From the NCBI RefSeq assembly GCF_027580225.2, contig NC_073354.2, positions 25,812,001 to 25,876,000 on the forward strand: a stretch of DNA of 64,000 nucleotides, given 5' to 3'. A program made the position numbers and the translations under genes. The notes below the pieces were generated by a model. That model was not told the origin of the DNA. It did not search any database and saw only the letters and a program-made list of their open reading frames with translations. The stretch comes from Misgurnus anguillicaudatus (lineage: Eukaryota > Chordata > Actinopteri > Cypriniformes > Cobitidae). Positions 42,790 through 55,148 of the stretch are shown here, piece by piece (the stretch's first letter is position 1; every line of letters begins with the position of its first letter).

Positions 42790-43065
42790 TGAAAACATTT
42801 TGTAACATTTGGAAGTTTGGAACATTTGAGCTTTTTTGACATCAAAATTTTGCATCATTTGAATGGTGGAAATTGGAACATTTAGGATACAAACATTTTG
42901 GACATTGATATTTGGGGACATGCAGGTTTTTTGCATTTTTGAAAAACTGGAACATTGGAGTATTTTTTTGAACATTTAAAATGGGGCATTTGGGTTGAAA
43001 CACTTGGAATCTGAACCCTTTTTTATCTGGACCAGATTTGGAATTTGGGAACATTTTGTATCATG
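42790..43065. repeat. Degenerate GGAACATTT-type repeat
   Basis: The nonamer ggaacattt and close variants (gaacattt, ggacattg, gggcattt) recur roughly every 15-35 bp. The spacing is irregular and no exact tandem unit is visible, so this looks like a decayed minisatellite. Confidence 0.55.
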
Positions 43066-44253
43066 CAGTGTCAGGTTTTGTACAAGCATATAAGTCTAGC
43101 AGCTTCAGAGACAAATATTGTACTGTTTCATTTAAACATTTTATTAAAAAGTAGTAACACATTAGAGTTATTCTGATAATATCATGTCTAAAACCACAAT
43201 GTTACTGTAAATAGAAAGATTTTCATTGTGGGTCTTGTTGTTATATGACCCACTTATTTCAGATCAAAATTTCTCAGACATAACTGCTGTGTAATTTCCA
43301 TTCAATCTACATATTCAAAGCTCCCTGAACAGGAATCCCATTTCATGCTCCTCGGTTGTAAACCATTATATCATTTTAGCTTAACTAAGGTGCATTTTCG
43401 CTGATGTGACCTGCTAATGTGGTGCACATGTGCTTTATGTTCTAAGTGTGAGATATCAAGTGAGCATTAGTGATTCTTTCTCTATATGAATATAACGTTC
43501 GTGTTATTAAACCCATTCATCCTCTAGCTTGTGTTCCACAGATCTGTCAGATCTTTCCACACTAGCTCAATGAAATATGAGTCAGCCAAAATATCATTTG
43601 TACATGTCAAACATCTCAGTGGGGTGTGATCAGAAGGTGGATGAGTTAAAAGAAAAAATGTAATTGCACTTCTTCGGATTACTTTTTTGTGCATTTAAGA
43701 AAGCATGTGGTTGCTTGAAGTGATTCAAACTGACCACAGAGGGATTACATTGATATAAAATGAACGTTTGTGGTTAATTTGTGCTATTAAAACATCAGGA
43801 TAAATTACAGTTGTTAATCTGTTTTATTTTGCCCTTTTTCTGAAGTCTTGGCAAAATTAGAGATTTTAACAGGTGCTGTCAAGACCAGATCAATGCTTCT
43901 CAAGGGCTGGCCTTCTGTGCACCTTTCAGCATTATTAGTTAAATTCAGAAAGCAACAATAAAAGAGCTTTTAAGTTTCTGATCGATGTAATTTTAACTGA
44001 TGTTTTTTATTTGGTTTGTCATTGGAAATAGAAAATAGGTCAACATTTTTGGAATAGCAACATGTGCCTTTTAGCATTTGTGCTTTTTCTTGTCTCATAT
44101 ATGTCAGAAATATACTGACGGTCACATTACTAATTCTTACATTCTCGGTACTTTTGTCTAAGTGCACTTTTGGCATTTTAAAAAGTTGACTCAGGTGCCT
44201 GGATCGCTGTAATGGATTAGTGCTGTACAGTCCTAGCAAAATGCCAGATTGTG
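43066..44253. other. Intronic or intergenic, nothing recognised
   Basis: AT-rich sequence without coding signal or clear element ends. Confidence 0.4.
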
Positions 44254-44625
44254 CACTCTCAGAAAAAAAAGTACCAACGTTGTCACTGGGACGGTACCTT
44301 TTAAAAAGGTCCTGCAGATATCCCTGCTAAAAAAACAATAGACACCATCACAGAAATTCTGTTGGTTTTATTGGGAATTTTATTGGTTCTAATGGAATAT
44401 GGCCCAAAACACACTACAGTGTATTGGTCTTTGATGATAAAAGCTAATGGTTCCTATTGGTATTTTAATGGGAACCATTAGAATTTTCTGTAATGGTTTT
44501 ATTGCCTTTTTTTCAGCAGGGATGTACCTTTTATGGTACTAATGTTCACTTTTAGGTACAAAAGTGTACTTTTTGAAAAGGTAGCGCCCCGGTGCTAATT
44601 ATTTTACCTTCTGGAATAGACTCTA
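44254..44625. mobile_element. MITE family CACTCTCAGAAA, copy 3 (interrupted)
   Basis: The left end CACTCTCAGAAAAAAAAG and left body match 13594-13802. It resumes after an insertion at about 44523 (tgtaccttttatggtac). The right terminus is diverged, so its end is approximate. Confidence 0.7.
44321..44522. mobile_element. MITE family TCCCTGCT nested in the previous element
   Basis: TCCCTGCTAAAAAAACAATAG at the left (first bases) and TTTTTTTCAGCAGGGA at the right are inverted. The 202-bp body is composed of further inverted pieces (ATTGGTTCTAATGGAA, TAATGGGAACCATTAG). The duplication is ambiguous, either TA or AT. Confidence 0.75.
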
Positions 44626-44890
44626 CAGTCGGATTCAAAGCAGTCCCAATTGTAGATAAATATAGATGGGTAGATGTAGCTCTTTTCTGAGACAGTTGTT
44701 GTTGTGAATCTTCAGCTTATCATTGCACTTTTTATCTTTCTTTGCCAATTGTACACAATTATGATTTTGTTATTTTGCATCATTTTTGTATTGGATAACT
44801 TTAAAGAGCACCTATTTCATTGCTAAAACAATGTTATTTTGTGTATTTGGTATAATACAACGTGTTCGCATTGTTTATGGTTAAAAAACC

Positions 44891-45656
44891 AGAGGTGGAC
44901 ACTACTTGAGTATTTTAGTTACATTTTCCAAGCATCTGTGCTTTTTCAGAGTGTTTGTCTTGGGGAAACATTTACTTTACTTTACTAAAAAAAATCACTA
45001 CATTCTAAAGCATAGAATCATACTGTGTATTCCTTTTATATTGCATATTAAAATTGATTTAATACCTCGTTACATAAAAATTGTGTACTTTTACTTTTTT
45101 TAGTAATAGTACGAAAGTACTTATTAATTAATTAAAAGTAAAAAAAGTACTAGATAGTTTAATGTACTTAAATATTAAATATAAATATAACCAAAAACTT
45201 GAAATTATGAAATGTAGTGAAGTAAACATTATGATAATATGCTTTGGAATGTGTTTTCCAAAGAAAAACACTGATAAAATACAAATACTTGAAAATGTAC
45301 TTTTATGTAGAAAGTAAAATACTTAAAGGTGCAGTGTGTAAATTTTAGTACATCTAGTGGTGAGGTTGCAAATTGCAACAAATGTTTCAGTCCACCATTC
45401 ACCGAAACGCATAGAGAAGCTATGGTTGCCGCCACTGGACAACAATGTCATCGTTGGAGACAACTTAGTAAAAAAACTTTGTCCATTAAGGGCTTTTGTG
45501 GAAGCAAAATAGCGACTTCCATGTAAGGTAATAAAACACTTCATTATGAAAGGCCTTTATAGACCACTGATAATATAGTTATGTATTTTATATTGCATTT
45601 CTGTCAAGAGATCCTTATAAAAGTTACACACTACACCTTTAAGTAGTGTCCACCTC
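44891..45656. mobile_element. Inverted-end element, family AGAGGTGGACA
   Basis: The left end agaggtggacactacttgag and right end aagtagtgtccacctc are inverted. The body contains 'agtacttaaa'-type repeats typical of this widespread fish repeat. It is interrupted by the element at 45327-45638. No clear duplication. Confidence 0.7.
45327..45638. mobile_element. TTAA-flanked MITE, family AGGTGCAGTG, copy 2
   Basis: Ends AGGTGCAGTGTGTAAATTTT and GTTACACACTACACCT sit between TTAA at 45323-45326 and 45639-45642. It is nested in the AGAGGTGGACA element. Confidence 0.9.
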
Positions 45657-45883
45657 AAAAATACATTATTGTCCACATACCGTACATTTTTGTAGCTCCA
45701 GATTTTACTCCTGAAACGCACAGATTTTGTACAAAACTCATCGATTTAAAAAAATGTTGTGGCTCGGATTGGCCAGCTAATCTGTATGTTGTGATTGGCT
45801 GAATACCTCTGACGTCAGCCGGAAATGTGATACTCCTTGCCATGTTTGAAAGATTCGGTCACAATGCAATTATGCTAACAGTA

Positions 45884-46088
45884 CACTGTAAAATATTTGC
45901 TGTAATTTTGCAGCTGGTTGCCAGTAAGTTACTGTAAAAGATAAAGACTGAAAATGTTTCATGTTCATTTAACTTTGAACAAATTGTTGTCAGTAAATAA
46001 CAAATGTAAAATCTACAGTAAGTTACTGGCAGCTAGTTGCCAGTAATACCCAGTAATACTGTAATTTCTACAGAAATGTTTTACAGTG
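45884..46088. mobile_element. TA-flanked MITE, family CACTGTAAAA
   Basis: 205 bp between TA dinucleotides (45882-45883, 46089-46090), with ends CACTGTAAAATATTTGCTG and GAAATGTTTTACAGTG. Internal motifs 'gttgccagtaa' and 'cagtaagttactg' are inverted. Confidence 0.85.
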
Positions 46089-47125
46089 TAGTTAACTTAC
46101 AGGCTGAGTCCGAATGGGGAGGAATTATGATAATGTCGGTCTTGAAGTAAACTGTTGCCTATAATCCATGTGTTTGTTGTAGTCCAAGAAAAGAGATTTA
46201 CATTGGAGACGATAACTTGCATCATCGTTTACTTTGGGGTTTGTACCTTTTGAATATCGTTAACATGTAGGCTACTAATACACACTTACACACCAAAGGA
46301 AATGTAAAATCATGAATCGGACCATAGGTGCCCTTTAATTATAGATTTGTACGTAAATGCCAATGAACTTTAGTTGAGTTAAGTCTTTAGCCGGATACAC
46401 TAAGAGCACCACGCTGGATTGTGTAAACTACTGGCTTGTATCTGCTCGGACAGAAAAGGGTATAACAAAGTACACATGGCCGTCTGGGAAACCCAAACTA
46501 TACATATGGAAAGCTATCTTTTGATTTTTTTCTCACTCTTTTTTTACCTCTTCCTCTCATCTCACTCAAATTCATCTGGATTGTTGGGTTATTATTCTCT
46601 GACATAGAGTGATACTTGATACAGTTATTCTAAATTGCTTTCATTTCCAATTTACAGAGAGCCTGGGAGGAAAGGTTGGGATTTTGGGGAATGTAGAGTG
46701 CATATAGCTCTGAGTTTAACCATCGGCTCCTTGAACGTCTGGCACTGCCCTCTATTGGATTGTATCGGTCACAACAACGTATATAATCTTGCCCTCATCC
46801 CCATTTTCTCTTCACGTTCTCAGTGATCAGCAACATCAAGCATACATTGAGAGAGCAGAGGCAGACAGCTTAATTCGAGCCAGATCTTCATAGTAAATCA
46901 GTGGTCCGCATCAGAGAGACTAGGCCATCACGCTGAGTAAATTATGGAGACAGAAATGGCTAATAATGATAATGTAGTGTTAGATCTAATCTGTACCATG
47001 CCTGTCTACAAAAGAGACGTGTTTCTTTATAAGGATGTGTGCTATATGCTACTCATACATTTTCCCACTTCCTCGCAGATCACTTCTGTATATTGTATAC
47101 TAGTTTGGTTAGATATAGTCTAAAG
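46089..47125. other. Intronic or intergenic, nothing recognised
   Basis: Mostly unique-looking sequence. A possible micro-exon (46660-46676, between tttacag and gttggg) was considered and is not supported. Confidence 0.35.
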
Positions 47126-47384
47126 CAGGGGTCTCCAACTCTTTTGTGAGCAAAGACTACCACAATGGATAAAACAATCTAGAGGGCTCTACTCAAACTT
47201 TTTGTTTTACTTGTTGATATGTTTTATCACTGTTTAAAATTTAACATACATAAGAAAGCCAAGCTAAAATATGTAATAAATAAATATTAAAATTGAGGCT
47301 ATTAATAGAATGTGCTTTGGCGGGCAACTTGAAGACTGAGTGCGGGCAACCTAGTGCCCGCGGGCACCATGTTGGAGACCAATG
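47126..47384. mobile_element. hAT-like MITE, family CAGGGGTCTCCAAC
   Basis: 259 bp, CAGGGGTCTCCAACTCTTTT to GGGCACCATGTTGGAGACC plus AATG. Flanks gtctaaag (47118-47125) and ggctaaag (47385-47392) form an 8-bp duplication with one mismatch. Confidence 0.88.
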
Positions 47385-49428
47385 GGCTAAAGTGTAAAAA
47401 TGTCATTACTCACTACTGATGTAATAATTGCTAGTCTCTACAACACTAAAAACAGAAATGTTGTTTCAACTTAAAAAAAAAGAAGTGTTTGTGCTACTTT
47501 TAAATTTTGAGTTAATTAAACTTTAAAAAATGTGGAGACTCAACTTTGTTTGTGTTGACTAATATTTTTAAGTTGAAACAACATATACAAAAGTAAAGTA
47601 ACATTAATCAGTGACGTACATCAAATTCAGTGTCAAAGAATAATTTAAATATTAAAATGTTAAATATGTAATAAGAAATATTTAGGATTGTGCATTTTTG
47701 TGGGACACCATTCAAATTTAGGACATTAACAACATGTTATGTTAACTCAAAAAGTATAGTTTTTTATTGCTGAAATTGGAACACAAACATATATGACAAG
47801 GTCTTGCACAAACTTGTCAAGTCTTTAAAGTAAAAGGGGGAGGTACTAAGTAGCCTAATTAATATAAATTTTACATCTAAACTTTTTATGGTTGTACTTA
47901 TCATTTATATATTAAAATGCAATTAAATTAGAATACAAAATAAAAGCATTTACACTTAATCTCAGACCTTTAGACCCCACTGTACATTTGAAGCAGCCAA
48001 AGATCTGGATAATGTTTTAAACAGTCTGCTGTGAAATCAGATCTGCATGTACACTGTTCACAGATTACATATTTCCCAAAGGAAGTCTGCGTGTGCAGAT
48101 ATATACGTTTGTGAGTCATTCATACGCTGTTCCCTATCTGTGTGCATTTCAATATTTATATTGAATTCTTTCAGGCCATATGGGAACAATTACAAACAAA
48201 ATATGCAGGGTGGGGGAAAGCCATATTTTTATGAATTGCTTCAGCACTTAGTGGCGGATCTTATGCCCGCAATTATTGTACAATAAAGCAAAGACATTTA
48301 CTGAGGTCAAATAACTAGCAAACCAAAATCTACTCTGTAAATCTTGACAGTCGCTGGCCAAATTGGACAGCAGAGCTGTATTAAAAATGAAGAAACATTC
48401 AAACGTACAGATTTAATGAGACCTCATATGATAAATGGACTGCGGTCAGATTCCTGAATGACAGAAAGATTGGCTGAGTCTTTTTTCCTCCATTTAAAAG
48501 GCTCTTAAATCATGAATCAAACTGTTCTTAATTAAATGTAACCTGTCTTTTGAGCGCGCCAGCTCTCATATATCAGTGTACTGAGTCACTCTGTAAATAG
48601 AAATGAGTGCTGTAATCCAGGACTGTGACACTGGTTTGTGCTCGCAACAAAAATAGCAAAAGGCCATCGAAGAGAAGAATTGTATGCATTTGTTTTTGTT
48701 TTATTTTGTGTTTACCGTCATCAAAGGACTGAATTTGATTATGTAGAACGGTTTAAGTTAGATAACATTTTAAGTAATGTTACTGTATTCCTAAAAAATT
48801 CATTTTGATCAATTCTGGATTTTTGAAATTTAGGGTGTTTCCAATTTGTGAAAAGAGAGCAGAAATATTGATGACTTATCTTGAGCTCATTACATTGAGT
48901 ATTTTACTATCTGTCAAACGCTTAATCTGAAGCGACTTACAGTGCATTACAAGACCATATTTTATTATCTTTTTTGATGTGACGCCACTTTAACTTTTGG
49001 CAAGAAGTCTGCTGCGAAGCTCACACAAGTGCGTGCTCAGGAAAAGTGTGCATTAAGGGCGCATATCGACTGAAAGGGGGCACCCATGAGCACAAATGAC
49101 AAATGAAACACCCTACGACTACTGTCTTGTGTTCACATGAAGTGAGACATTTGGGACAGGGCCCAAATGTTTTTGTTTGTAAAACACCAAAAACAAACTG
49201 TACTTGGATTTTTGTATACGTTAGTATGCATTTGATTGAAATTGCATTAAATCTCGTGGGTCATCAATCAGTTTTTGAACTTTTTGTCTTGTGAGCTGTG
49301 TGATGTGAACTTGTGTTCTGCACACCTCTCACTGTCTCTATTAACTTTGATCCCTTGTTTTAATGCTGTTCAATTGCAAATACAAAATTAGCAAATGGGG
49401 TATAAAATTTGTGTTTTTAATATCCAAC
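47385..49428. other. Intronic or intergenic, scattered repeat remnants
   Basis: Around 47450-47590 the phrases 'gttgtttcaactt' and 'aagttgaaacaacat' are inverted, suggesting a small MITE. A SINE tail fragment (gaagcgacttacagtgcatt) lies at about 48931. Otherwise nothing is recognised. Confidence 0.4.
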
Positions 49429-49432
49429 TTAA

Positions 49433-50199
49433 AGGGACATTCCACTTTTTTTGAAAAATGCTCATTTTCCAGCTCCCCTAGAGTTAAAAATCAGCTGATC
49501 TCCGGGTCTGGTGCTAGCACTTTTAGCATAGCTTAGCACAATCCATTGAATCTGATTAGACCATTAGCATTGCGCTTAAAAATAACCAAAGATTTTCAAT
49601 ATTTTTCCTATTTAAAACTGGACTCTTCTGTAGTTACATCGTGTACTAAGACCGACGGTTAAAAGTTTGCGATTTTCTGGGCAGATATGCTAGGAACTAT
49701 ACTCTCATTCTGGCGTAATAATCAAGGACTTTGCTGCTGTAACATGACTGCAGCAAGCGTAGTGATATTACGCACTGCCCGAAAATAGTTCCCTGATATT
49801 GGAAGTAACCAAGGGGACTGTTTGCGGGCAGGGGGTAATATCACTACGCCTGCTGCAGCCATGTTACAGCAGCAAAGTCCTTGATTATTACGTCAGAATG
49901 AGGGTATAGTTCCTAGCATATCTGCCTAGAAAATCGCTAACTTTTAACCGTCGGTCTTAGTACATGATGTAACTACAGAAGAGTCAAGTTTTAAATAGAA
50001 AAATATTGAAACTCTTTGGTTAATTTTTGGCGTGATGCTAATGGTCTAATCAGATTCAATGGATTATGCTAAGCTATGCAAAAAGTGCTAGCGCCAGACC
50101 CGGAGATCAGCTGAATGGGTTCCAAAGTGGTAAGAATCAAATGTTTAACTCAAGGGGAGCTGCAAATGTGGATATTTTCAAAAAAAGTGAAATGTCCCT
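49433..50199. mobile_element. TTAA-flanked DNA transposon, family AGGGACATTCC, copy 2
   Basis: AGGGACATTCCACTTTTTTT at the left and AAAAAGTGAAATGTCCCT at the right lie between TTAA at 49429-49432 and 50200-50203. It is about 85-95% similar by eye to the copy at 34294-35290 without that copy's nested insertion. Confidence 0.92.
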
Positions 50200-50910
50200 T
50201 TAAAGTATATTGAACCATAACTTTTTAGTCGAAGAAATGATTTTGTCTATACTGAATAAGATTAGCCCTCAACATGTTGCCCACGAATATAAATTGGTTT
50301 ACCGAGCCTAAATACCCAAGTATTTAACACACATTTTTATCAAACGTTTGCTCAACTTACCAAACTTAGTTATCTTAACTATTTTAAAACGAATCAAGTG
50401 TTCCCAGCATGCAATGCATCATGTTCAATTCTGTGGTTAAATAATAAAAAAAAACTGTTTTAGGGTTTGCTGGCTTTATGCTGTTGATGTTGTCTATGAT
50501 TGCTATATGTTATATTGAAGTTTTTTATAGTAAGTGATGTTTGGTAATTGTTCCCATGATTGAGGTTTGTGTGTTCAGTTCGGAGGTCTCTGTGAATGAC
50601 ACATTGATGTGACTGGTTGAAAATGCATGATCATGTATTCAACATAAACTGCTTAAGCTGTTACTTGACCAATTTTTTTGTCTCTCTTAGGGACAGTGTA
50701 TATAATATAACTGAAATAAAAAAAACTTAATATTTATACCTTAATATGAATTCCCTAGGTGGTTGACTAGTTATTTTAAGTTGGCTCAACTAATTTAAAT
50801 TTTTTTGTACTGAAGTTGGTACTAAGATTGTTTTCACTGTGCTGACGAAAGATTTTTTTAAAGTGAATATGTGCTTATTTTTTCCCTTTTTACCATTTTA
50901 TTTATCTTTT

Positions 50911-50945
50911 ATATATATATATATATATATACACACGCACGCACG

Positions 50946-50978
<33 letters not shown>

Positions 50979-50979
50979 T
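50911..50979. repeat. TA / CA-GCAC dinucleotide microsatellite
   Basis: A TA run followed by CGCA units and then a CA run. Confidence 0.97.
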
Positions 50980-53067
50980 ATGACCAATTTTCCCTGTTGA
51001 TTACAAAATTAAATCAGTATCAGATAGTAAAAAACCTCAAAATCAAATAAAAAATTTTCTTGCAGTTTATATAGTGACAACAAAAATAATTAAAACAAAT
51101 CCGCATTTATGCCATTTCAGGCAGTCCTGGATAATTTCTAACCATAGTTTGGCCAGTAAATTTTTTTATCCATTGCCAATGTAAATGATCTCATCCAGCA
51201 TCGCATGTAGTTGTGATCATTGTTGATATGGGTGGAGTAAAATTTGATTCTTTCTTTCAATATTTTTGTGCCAGATGTTTTGCTGCAGGGTTCCTCAAAC
51301 AGCTCTGTTTTGTTCCAGCGTTTGGTGGTTCCCCTCATCATGTTTTAGTATCCACGGCCGACAGTTTATGCAGTTACACTTCCTATCATCTATCGGCATT
51401 CATATATATTCTTTAGTTTTTTGTCTATGCTGTGATCGCATTTTCGAGTAGTAGTTTGGAATGCTTATAATACTAATTTTACTCCTTCCTGAGGGAAACT
51501 CAAGTCTGTGAGATTGTATTTGGAGATCTCAGTCCAGTTTTAAGATCAAATGCCCTAGCTTGCGTATTTTTTTCAGACGGGACCTAATCCCATTTAGAAA
51601 ATATACCCAACGTCTGTTTTAACGAGGTAACTCAAGTGCCCCATACCCCCCTGTGAAAATATCCTAACTGCCTATGAAATACAAGAATTGAACCATCAAA
51701 CTCTTGTTAAAGCACTCTGGGCTCAGTGAATGATACTGCAGTGGAAGCAAAGGGCCATTATGTTTCCTGGCGGGTTTTGGTAAAACGGTGGGCCGCAAGG
51801 GGCCTGGAAGGACGGAATAACAGTGTTTGTAAATACCGCTCCAATTATCGGTAATGCGGCACTAATAGGAACCAGATGAGCGTTTATTTAATTTGTCAGG
51901 AAGGTAAAATTAAGAAGAGAAAATCTCTCTGCTTTAGCCAGTCATGCGACCGCACCGAGTGCGTATGGAGCTCTCATGCCAGTGTGCTTGTGTTATTTTT
52001 TGAAGGTCATAATCAAAGATTAGAACCGTCAGGAAATGCCAGGGGTCGAATAACTTCGTCTAATTGGATTTAAGGCTATTTTTCAACTTTTAAACGAAGC
52101 ATACAACCGAGACTGAATTAATCAGATCAAGGTCTTTACGAAAGAAATATGAGAAATAATTTAAGGTTTAGGTAACTTAAATGCTTATATCTAGCATGTC
52201 TAGTACTGTATTTTATTTTGTAAAATTGTTTCCTGAAGCTTAAATATACACAATGATGTTAGCTGCTTTCAGATTCATACGTTCAAGTCCTTCATCACTA
52301 AAAGGACAGCTGAACAGTCAAAAAGTTAAAAACATTACAATCTGTTAAACCATTTTTATTTGCAGAAAAATTAATTATGACCACCCGACATGCTATTTCC
52401 ACGTATTGCTACTCACCATGGACCATACTCGAATGTATTTAAGTCACATGTAAACCACTTGTAAACAATGTTTTTGGGGTAGCAGAACTGCACTATCACA
52501 AGTTTTGCATTGCTAAACCCAGACTCAAAAAGCCTTTGTGGCAACGGCCAGAAGCACTTGGCTGAATGTGTTGACTGCTGATGATCATAAAAGCTTGAAA
52601 GAAGGAAGCCACAAAAGATTCGGATGTTACGCTTCTCTGGTGCGCTTTTGAATACATAGTGTTTGACAGTGGTGCCTTTAAGCATTGCTCTGTAATTTGA
52701 TGTAATGATATATGGTAAGGTTTGAAATAAGACAGACATCATCGTCCTGTGCAATGTATGTCTGTGTTTATTTATTTTTCATTATATTTTAACGAATATA
52801 TTTATATATACATGGGGGTCACACAAGTCTTTCCACAGCGGTCTGTTCTCTATAAAAATCCTTTGTGGTCAAGACCACAGAAGTGGGTTACTGCATTAAC
52901 TTCTACCCTCAAGCAAGGCCTGTGATTGTTTATTGCCATTTACCTATATATAAATGGACAGCATGCTGGTACACACAAACCCATGTACCCATGTAATTGT
53001 ATTTTCCGAATACTGCTGTTTTTTGTCAGTGCTTGGAGAGGGTACTTACTGCACTTGTAACTTAACT
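50980..53067. other. Intronic or intergenic, mostly unique
   Basis: The segment 51840-52090 has balanced composition and no repeat signs and could be conserved non-coding sequence. No exon with acceptable splice sites and phase was found to follow the exon ending at 40230. Confidence 0.4.
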
Positions 53068-53150
53068 TAAAGGGTTAGTTCACCCCAAAATGATAATTTT
53101 ATCATAAATCATTTACCCCTGTGTCGTTCTAAAGTCTCCGATTGTCTTCA
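53068..53150 (+). mobile_element. Left-end remnant of a TTAA-type element, family GGTTAGTTCACC
   Basis: TTAA is followed by AGGGTTAGTTCACCCCAAAA, a terminus shared by very abundant fish repeats. No right end was found before 53630. Confidence 0.6.
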
Positions 53151-53637
53151 GAACACATTTTTAGATATATTTGATGAAAACTGGGAGGCTTCTGTCTGTC
53201 CCATTGACTTTAGTTAGTTTCACAATTCTTTTCCCCAGAAAAGAATGAGAGACATCGCCAAAAAGGTCCATGTTCCAATCAGTCGTTCAATAATAATATT
53301 ATGAAGCGATGAGAACACTTTTGTGTGTAAAGAAAACAAAACGAACGATTTTATTCAACAATTTGTTCTGAGTGCATTCACGACCAGACTACGGTGCATG
53401 CTGCTGACGTCACCTGCTGAAAAGTCAATATTTATAAAATCAAATTGAAATTGTTTAACTTATTTTTTAACGTTAAAGTAACAGAAAAATGCAGCATATG
53501 TTGATTTAACAAAAATGCTGCATATTTTTCACAGTGTGTAGACTTTGTTTAGACTTTCAAATGTTGGTATAAATTACACTTATTTTTCCTACATGTTAAA
53601 AATAAAACATGAAATAATTTCTCTATATATATGTGAC

Positions 53638-55140
53638 TAGGGGTGGGCGATATGACCAAAATCACGATAGGATTATTTTTATATCATGATAATGTTATGA
53701 ATCACGATAGAAGTTTTTAATTTTTTTGAGAAGGTTTTTATGTTATAAAAATATTTAATGGCATAGAATTTTCATAATTCTCACAAAAGACTTATACAAG
53801 CATAAAAAAGAAGATAAAATACAAACAAATCTCAAGCTCACTGAAGATAAACAGTCAGTGATGAAAGAATGATAATAGATAATGTATGTATGTATATTTT
53901 TGTATATATATCTTATCTAAGGTAGAAAAGTGATTTAGTCAAGAGCAGTGTGAGATTTTCTCTTAAAGTCCATTTTAATGGACTTTAATGGACCCCAACA
54001 CGTAACAGAGTTAATGCAGTTAAATTTAGAGTTTTAAAGAACTCAAAACGATTCCAAACGAGGCATAAGGGTCTTATCTAGCGAAACGATTGTCATTTTT
54101 GACAAGAAATATGAAAAATTTGACAATAAAAATATGCACTTTTAAACCACAACTTCTCGTCTATCTCCGGTCCTGTGATGCGCCAGCGCGTCTTCACGCA
54201 ATACGTCATCACGTCAAGAGGTCACGTTCCGACGCTGTTGTATGTGAAATGATACTAATTAATGTCTTTGTGTCAGTTTATTGTTTAAAATGGTCCACAA
54301 ATGTGCGTTTCATATATGTAACACGTGACCTTTCCACGCCATTACGAAATTATGTGAGTTTGCGCCGGCGCGTCACAGGACCAGAGATAGACGAAAAGTT
54401 GTGGTTTAAAAGTCCATTTTTTTTTCTTGACAAAAATGACAATCGTTTCGCTAGATAAGACCCTTATGCCTCGTTTGGGATTGTTTAGAGACCTTAATTT
54501 TAATCTGCATTAAATCTGTTACGTGTTGGGGTCCATTAAAGTCCATTAAAATGAGAAAAATCCTGAAATGTTTTTTTCTCAAAAAACATAATTTCTTCTC
54601 GACTGAACAAAGAAAGACATCAACATTTTGGATGACATGGTGGTGAGTAAATATCTGGATTTTTTTAAAGAAAATGGACTTATCCTTTAAGGCTGTTTGA
54701 TTAACATGAGTGACGGACAGGAGCAAAATAGGTAACTTCACCTTTAAGACAAAAGTCCGGATCCAATATACTGTTACACATGCGTTTCTCTTTTAGCTGT
54801 TTACTTTCTCTTAAGCCCTTAATGTGTTTATGAGGATACTTGCAAAGACAGGAATTTTAAAGCATATGTGTATTTAAGGCCAATAAAGCTGCAAAAATGC
54901 TGACGAGCTTAATGATCAGCGGATGCGCGACTTGCGCGCTCCTCTTACACAAAAAAGGCGCGAGCATATAGCACTGTTGTTTGTGTTTCAATGGCTTAAA
55001 ATCACGTTTTAAAACTGCAGTGCTTAAATACGCGTACAAACGTGGGCACGTAACCTCGATAGAGACGATAGTCAAAAATCTCTACCGATTGACAAATATC
55101 TACCCGTTTATCATACCAACCGGTTTATCGCCCACCCCTA
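53638..55140. mobile_element. hAT-like element with another element inside
   Basis: The ends TAGGGGTGGGCGATATGACC and GGTTTATCGCCCACCCCTA are inverted. The flanks tatgtgac (53630-53637) and tatgtaac (55141-55148) form an 8-bp duplication with one mismatch. No transposase was seen. It contains the TTAA-type element at about 53955-54686. Confidence 0.9.
53955..54686. mobile_element. TTAA-flanked DNA transposon, family AGGATAAGTC, copy 2 (left end lost)
   Basis: The right end AAATGGACTTATCCT is followed by TTAA (54687-54690). The body matches 11620-12366 (gaggcataagggtcttatct, cgtcatcacgtc). The left ~130 bp with the other inverted arm is absent. Confidence 0.85.
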
Positions 55141-55148
55141 TATGTAAC

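Noticed and set aside
46660..46676. 17-bp micro-exon following the exon at 40230
   Set aside because: Acceptor is adequate but the donor (GTTGGG) is poor and such a short exon cannot be supported without transcripts.
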